From NCBI RefSeq assembly GCF_032051675.1, contig NZ_CP116968.1:3589001-3653000 (forward strand): 64,000 nucleotides of DNA. The letters are read 5' to 3'. This document shows, in pieces, positions 59,580 through 64,000 of this stretch. The stretch's first letter is position 1. The number at the start of each line of letters is the position of its first letter. The notes beneath the pieces were generated by a model. That model made no database searches, was not told the DNA's origin, and saw only the letters and a program-made list of their open reading frames with translations. The position numbers and the translations under genes are program-made. The stretch comes from Candidatus Nitrospira neomarina (lineage in GTDB: Bacteria > Nitrospirota > Nitrospiria > Nitrospirales > UBA8639).

Positions 59580-61270
59580 GCTTCCGGCTTTCTGATCTCG
59601 AATTCAAATCCTGAGGTTGGCATATCGATTTGCCAGGCTTCGAGTACTTCAGGGTGGAACTCTCCGATATATCCCACCGCATACCCTTCACAACGGATTC
59701 GGCCAACTCGTCCCTCTAAAAATGAGGGATGAGTGACTGGCTCCAGTTCGTAGGGCCACGCCATGTAATACATCAATAAATCCAGATAGCTATGAATTTC
59801 TGAAAAATTCGCTCCCGAATTGGCGCTAATGGCGGCAATGGACAGGGTCGTACGAGAACCCACATTGGCCTCCAAATCCAGTTGAGCCGTTTCTCCCACC
59901 TCAAAAAGTAGATGGGGATAAAACGCACGAGGTGAGAGAGCTTCCACCCTAAGCAGACATGGTAAAATAGAAGGTCTCAGACAGGCATAAGTTTGGGACA
60001 TGACGTTGTCCACTTCTACCAGTCGCGCATATTCAGTGTCCGTAATCCGCATTCTGTCCACCAACTCCTGATGGGAAGCCATGATATTGGAAAAAATTTC
60101 CTGAAATCCAAATCCGACCAGAAGATCACGCATGCGATCGCTGGTTTGTTCTTCCATGGAGAGACTTCCAACGGTGAAGGTCTGTGGCATGATGGGAGAA
60201 AACGATTCATAGCCTCGGGTAATGGCCACATCTTCCGCGACATCCATCACATGCATAAAATCGTTTCGAAAAGCGGGTAAGGTGACGGATACGGACTGTC
60301 TCGTTGCTTTCACCTGGTATCCATAAGAGGCAAGGGCCTCCTGAATAGCCTCCGAACCGAGTGGCATGCCCAAGGCCTGTTCAATGGCTTCCATGGAAAT
60401 CCGTTGGGATTGATTCATGCCCAGTGGGGTTTTAATGGTCGTGCCGAATTCAGTTTTGTAGGGATAGTTAATGTTCAGTGATTCAATGGTGGCCCCACGA
60501 TCGGCTAAATTGCAGGCAAAAATGTTCAAGGCCAAGACAACCATGCTTAAATCGGTTCCGGTGACTTCCACGAGTAAGTCGGTGTCTCCTAACTGCACTT
60601 CACCAAGTTCACGACTGTTGATAATGGGAGGAAAGGACAACACCTGTCCATCTGAATCCCAAAGAAGCGGCAACCGTTCACATCCAGCGAGAATTGATCC
60701 ATATTCCAGACCCTTGGGATGGACGGTGAGGATTTCCTGGGGGGTCATTTTTTCCTCAAATCCCAATGGCGTAAATCGAATTTCATCCGGTTTCACGAGG
60801 CCATACGTGACAGGAAAGGCAATGGCGGAGGCACGATAGAGGCCTATGGATACAGTTTCACGTTTTCGTCCAAAAGCGTCGGCTAATTTTTCCTGAGTTT
60901 GAATACACTGGTCGAGGCCATCCGGCGTCATGGCATAGCCCAATGAGACGCAACCCGCGACATATGGTCGAACGGCTTCCATGCCCTGGGCCACTTGAAT
61001 CCGCCGTTTCGCGCCCCTCTTTTCCGAAAAAAATGAGTATGGGGGCATCCCTTTATTCAGCACCGATCGAATTTGTCGGGCGATCCCTTCCACACACCAT
61101 AAATCAGGCCGGTTGGTATCTTGAAGTTCCACACGCACTTCACCGGTTTCCTGTGAGACGTCTTTTACCTCCCCTTTCACATAGGGCATCCATTGTTCAA
61201 TTTCGGACATGGAGGCATCACGACCGACAAGTCGGCAGAAATCTTTTTGGAAAATGGAAATGGTTGGCAT
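59576..61270 (-). CDS. pheT: phenylalanyl-tRNA synthetase beta subunit, archaeal/eukaryotic type
   Basis: 564 residues, short compared with ~790 for bacterial PheT. It has the B3/B4 editing-like domain (about 95-260, with GLYRASAIAFPVTYG and LSFPPIINSRELGEV), B5 (LGMNQSQRISMEAIEQALGMPLGS) and the catalytic-like domain, but no EMAP-type tRNA-binding domain at the N-terminus and no anticodon-binding (FDX-ACB) tail. This is the layout of archaeal and cytosolic eukaryotic PheRS beta. Starts 9 nt after pheS and is convergent with rplT. Confidence 0.88.
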   Translation of the reverse strand: MPTISIFQKDFCRLVGRDASMSEIEQWMPYVKGEVKDVSQETGEVRVELQDTNRPDLWCVEGIARQIRSVLNKGMPPYSFFSEKRGAKRRIQVAQGMEAVRPYVAGCVSLGYAMTPDGLDQCIQTQEKLADAFGRKRETVSIGLYRASAIAFPVTYGLVKPDEIRFTPLGFEEKMTPQEILTVHPKGLEYGSILAGCERLPLLWDSDGQVLSFPPIINSRELGEVQLGDTDLLVEVTGTDLSMVVLALNIFACNLADRGATIESLNINYPYKTEFGTTIKTPLGMNQSQRISMEAIEQALGMPLGSEAIQEALASYGYQVKATRQSVSVTLPAFRNDFMHVMDVAEDVAITRGYESFSPIMPQTFTVGSLSMEEQTSDRMRDLLVGFGFQEIFSNIMASHQELVDRMRITDTEYARLVEVDNVMSQTYACLRPSILPCLLRVEALSPRAFYPHLLFEVGETAQLDLEANVGSRTTLSIAAISANSGANFSEIHSYLDLLMYYMAWPYELEPVTHPSFLEGRVGRIRCEGYAVGYIGEFHPEVLEAWQIDMPTSGFEFEIRKPEA

Positions 61271-61279
61271 GGGTCGTAG

Positions 61280-62839
61280 CTAAAAATGACGGCGCATATT
61301 GCGAACCGCTTCTAGGTCGGAAGTGAATAAATCGCGAATATCTTGTATCCCAAGGGCGATCATGGCCATTCGATCCAACCCGAGTCCCCAAGCAATGACC
61401 GGAACCGTCACCCCTAACGGTATGGTGACTTCAGAGCGTAAAAGGCCGGCGCCTCCCAATTCCATCCATCCAAGTTTGGGATGACGGACATGCAATTCCA
61501 CCGAGGGTTCGGTAAACGGGAAATAAGCCGGAAAAAATCGAATCTCTTTGGCTTGAGCCATTTCCGTGGCGAACAATTGCAGGAGTCCCAAAAGTGTTCG
61601 AAAATTGATATCAGAGCCAAGCACAATCCCTTCCACCTGAAAAAAGTCGGTGGCATGCGTGGCATCGACATTGTCATAACGAAAACACCGGGCGATAGAA
61701 AAGAATTTACCGGGAACGGGGGGATTTTTTGCCAATGTCCGAGCGGAAACGGCGGTGCCTTGGCTGCGGAGGACTAAGCGCTTCGCCCGCTCCGGGTCAT
61801 ACTCGTATTTCCACCCTTTCGATCCGCTCGTTCCCCCATCCCGGTGGACTTGGGCTACCTGGCTGAGAAATGGCTCCTGAATTTTCTTAGCCATCTTGGG
61901 ATTCTTGACAAAATACACATCATGGATGGCACGAGCAGGATGGAATTGAGGCATGAAAAGCGCGTCCATATCCCAAAATTCCGTCTCAATGAGTTCGCCA
62001 CGCATTTCCTGAAACCCCATGCTCGTAAGCTTGTACTTCACGGTATCCAGAAATTCCCGATAGGAATGCCGTCTGCCGACCGCCAGGCGAGGAGGGCGAA
62101 GGTTAATGGAATATTTGCGAAAGGATACGTGACGCCAGGACCCGTCTTTTAAGAGTTCAGGGGTCAATTGAGAAATTTCTTGGGCAGCCCCTTCCCGTAA
62201 ATGAGGCAGAAGTTTCCGGCCCTCATCTGTAAGGACATAGGTCCGTTCGGTATGATCATCGATGCGAAAGGGTTCTTGCGTATTGCCGCGTTTGACGGCG
62301 TATTGTCGAAGCAATGCCTGTTGATCGGATGCAAACGAATCCAGGGGGCGTGCACCTTCCTGAATCTGATTGAGCAGGCTTCGCAAGTCCCTCACGGTGT
62401 CACTATCCTTACTGGTTATTTCCAGCACTCCCCCTGCACCCATCTGAACGACGCCTTCTTTCTTGAGAATCCCGATCGCCCGGCTTAGCTCTGAGGGCTG
62501 GAATTTCTCCGTACCTTGAAGGTCCTTCACGGTAGGTGAAGAGCCTTCATGAGCGGCACTCTTCACCGTCTGAAGAATCCACTCAAGTGGAGAAGAGTCG
62601 GGCTGGTGGTATTGGGCACCGACCGTGGTGAGGGAGACATAGGTCGTTGTGGTTTCGGACGACAGGCTCACCAGTTGTTTCGTAAGCAGCCAGCCGACGG
62701 CCATACTGACTTGTGAAGGGGCTAGCTCCGTTTGGTTGGCAAGTTGAAGGTCTGAAAGTGGCTGAGGGTTTTTCCCCAGTTCACGGAGGACCTGAATTTC
62801 GAGAGGATGAAGGCTGTCGGTATTATTGGGAGAAATCAT
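61280..62839 (-). CDS. pheS: phenylalanyl-tRNA synthetase alpha subunit, archaeal/eukaryotic type
   Basis: 519 residues, against ~330 for bacterial PheS. About 210 N-terminal residues form tandem winged-helix units (LQVLRELGKNPQPLSDLQLANQTELAPSQVSMAVGWLLTKQ; FQPSELSRAIGILKKEGVVQMG), typical of the archaeal/eukaryotic alpha subunit, in place of the bacterial coiled coil. The catalytic half has motif 1-3: FWDMDALFMPQFHPARAIHDVYFV, FSIARCFRYDNVDATHATDFFQVEGIV and PVIAWGLGLDRMAMI. It is 8 nt after rpe, with pheT next, so the pair is cotranscribed. Confidence 0.9.
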   Translation of the reverse strand: MISPNNTDSLHPLEIQVLRELGKNPQPLSDLQLANQTELAPSQVSMAVGWLLTKQLVSLSSETTTTYVSLTTVGAQYHQPDSSPLEWILQTVKSAAHEGSSPTVKDLQGTEKFQPSELSRAIGILKKEGVVQMGAGGVLEITSKDSDTVRDLRSLLNQIQEGARPLDSFASDQQALLRQYAVKRGNTQEPFRIDDHTERTYVLTDEGRKLLPHLREGAAQEISQLTPELLKDGSWRHVSFRKYSINLRPPRLAVGRRHSYREFLDTVKYKLTSMGFQEMRGELIETEFWDMDALFMPQFHPARAIHDVYFVKNPKMAKKIQEPFLSQVAQVHRDGGTSGSKGWKYEYDPERAKRLVLRSQGTAVSARTLAKNPPVPGKFFSIARCFRYDNVDATHATDFFQVEGIVLGSDINFRTLLGLLQLFATEMAQAKEIRFFPAYFPFTEPSVELHVRHPKLGWMELGGAGLLRSEVTIPLGVTVPVIAWGLGLDRMAMIALGIQDIRDLFTSDLEAVRNMRRHF

Positions 62840-62847
62840 GGGCCCGA

Positions 62848-63522
62848 TTAGACAATCACGGTCTGAGCCGCGGTTCGCATCTGCCGAATGGTTTCAGGAA
62901 TATTCTTGCTGCCGAAAATGGCGGAACCGGCAACCAGAACATTCGCACCGGCCTGAATCACCGAAGCCACGTTGGTCGGGTTGATTCCCCCATCCACTTC
63001 CAAATGGGCCGAACTGCGGGAATTATTCATCATGGTCCGGATCCGCCGGATCTTATCCAGGCTGGAGGAAATAAATTGTTGGCCTCCAAAGCCGGGATTC
63101 ACAGACATCACCAAAACTAAATCCACCTCACCAAGTATTTCCTCAAGGGTCGTGACGGACGTCGCCGGATTTAAGGACACTCCGGCTTTGACCTGTCGTT
63201 CCTTAATAGACTGCACCGTGCGGTGTAAATGTGGGCAGGCTTCGACATGCACGGTTAACAGGTCGGCTCCGGCATCCACGAATTCAGGGATAAAATCATC
63301 CGCGTTGGTCATCATCAGATGAACATCTAATGGCAAGGAGGTCACCTTGCGAAGCGCTTCAACCATGGGCGGACCAACTGTCAAATTGGGAACAAAATGG
63401 CCATCCATCACATCCACATGGATCCAATCCGCACCGGCTGCTTCCACCATCTGGACGGCTTCCGCGAGCCGGGCAAAGTCAGCAGAAAGGATTGAAGGAG
63501 AGATTAAAGGTGTGACTGGCAT
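62848..63522 (-). CDS. rpe: ribulose-phosphate 3-epimerase
   Basis: 224 residues. TIM-barrel with [17 protein letters not shown] at the start, [31 protein letters not shown] and [11 protein letters not shown]. Interconverts ribulose 5-phosphate and xylulose 5-phosphate in the pentose phosphate and Calvin pathways. Between rsmB and pheS on the minus strand. Confidence 0.95.
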   Translation of the reverse strand: MPVTPLISPSILSADFARLAEAVQMVEAAGADWIHVDVMDGHFVPNLTVGPPMVEALRKVTSLPLDVHLMMTNADDFIPEFVDAGADLLTVHVEACPHLHRTVQSIKERQVKAGVSLNPATSVTTLEEILGEVDLVLVMSVNPGFGGQQFISSSLDKIRRIRTMMNNSRSSAHLEVDGGINPTNVASVIQAGANVLVAGSAIFGSKNIPETIRQMRTAAQTVIV

Positions 63523-63524
63523 CG

Positions 63525-64000
63525 TTATTCAGATTTTTTCAACCGGCACGCAAAAAATCCGTCCATGTTCAAGGTCTGAAAGGCCGTACACAAATGCCCC
63601 ATGGCAGTAATGAGTGATTGCCCGGCAGCGGGCACCCAAGGTGTGACGGATTCCTGATAAAATTCAGGATGTTCCTGACAAAATCCGGAGATAATCTCTG
63701 TGGTCTCCTCCGGTTCGACTGAGCAGGCACTATAGACCAAGATTCCCCCTGGTCTCAAGAGGCCACAGACCCGATCCAGAATCTCACGTTGAAGAGCCTT
63801 GGCCTGTTGGATGGTCGATAACGATTTTATTAATTTTCCTTCCGGGTGTCGGCGAAGAATACCCAGAGCAGAACAGGGGGCATCAAGCAGAATGCGGTCA
63901 AACGGTTGGGTCAGCAAGCCAGGAACCGTGAGGCGGGTCGTTGAGCCATGGGTTGTCCTGTCGTGTCCGGCTGTTGCAGTCAGATCATGGTGAACAGGCT
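63525..64000 (-). CDS. rsmB: 16S rRNA m5C methyltransferase RsmB/Sun, 5' end beyond window
   Basis: Partial: the visible 158 codons are the C-terminal part and remain open to the window edge. [22 protein letters not shown] carries the first catalytic-type Cys and [16 protein letters not shown] the second, the pair of Cys of the RsmB/Nop2 family (m5C967 in E. coli). The end reads [13 protein letters not shown], as in the family. It is 2 nt upstream of rpe, so the two are coupled. Confidence 0.85.
   Translation of the reverse strand, partial: PVHHDLTATAGHDRTTHGSTTRLTVPGLLTQPFDRILLDAPCSALGILRRHPEGKLIKSLSTIQQAKALQREILDRVCGLLRPGGILVYSACSVEPEETTEIISGFCQEHPEFYQESVTPWVPAAGQSLITAMGHLCTAFQTLNMDGFFACRLKKSE

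Overview
The window looks like the replication-origin region of a Gram-negative bacterial chromosome of medium GC content. Outer-membrane biogenesis genes (SurA-like, heptose adenylyltransferase, YidC with a large periplasmic domain) point to a diderm. The combination of gene content, two bactofilins beside parAB, NtrC-type regulation and a three-domain-of-life mix of tRNA synthetases would fit Nitrospirota (Nitrospira-like). That assignment rests on general resemblance and is tentative.

Layout. (1) 1-21.3 kb is almost entirely minus strand: a dienelactone hydrolase, a GT39/ArnT-like glycosyltransferase, tRNA-Arg, an RluD-type pseudouridine synthase, the F1 ATP synthase operon atpHAGDC, mnmA, two bactofilins, parB, parA, rsmG, mnmG, mnmE, yidC, yidD, rnpA and rpmH. 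(2) 21.3-23.8 kb is the strand switch: back-to-back promoters for rpmH and hisS, hisS, a DsrE/DsrH-like pair, then a non-coding block with DnaA boxes and an in-phase TAG-triplet tract that I read as oriC. (3) 23.8-31.5 kb, plus strand: dnaA, dnaN, gyrB, gyrA. (4) 31.5-38.4 kb is more mosaic: a membrane protein, dciA (minus), smpB, a small AT-richer island (GrlR-like and DUF6680-like proteins), an orphan ATPase, engB and an aminotransferase, with three copies of a ~115-175 bp intergenic repeat with inverted ends. (5) 38.4-46.2 kb: M32 carboxypeptidase; a sigma-54 enhancer-binding protein facing operator palindromes, a -24/-12 promoter and a terminated ~300-nt transcript unit; then a compact cluster of GNAT acetyltransferase, ATP-grasp ligase, a 664-residue papain-like protein and a small FlbD-like protein. 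(6) 46.2-56.3 kb: a DAACS transporter, argG, surA-like/mfd/rfaE2 (minus), an SLC13 transporter, a receiver-like/Fis protein and tRNA-Val. (7) 56.4-64 kb: thrS-infC-rpmI-rplT on plus meeting a minus-strand rsmB-rpe-pheS-pheT unit.

The genes on both sides of the switch are mostly co-oriented with replication forks leaving the origin. Two parS sites flank/overlap rsmG next to parAB, so origin firing (DnaA), clamp loading (DnaN), supercoiling (GyrAB) and segregation (ParABS, perhaps tethered by bactofilins) are encoded together.

The points most worth a second look are: an rnpA whose conserved N-terminus is out of frame with its only plausible start across a run of eight T; an archaeal/eukaryotic-type PheRS sitting head-on where bacterial pheST usually follows rplT; the GNAT/ATP-grasp/papain-like cluster, which I cannot match to a known pathway; and the sigma-54-driven small transcript beside its probable activator.
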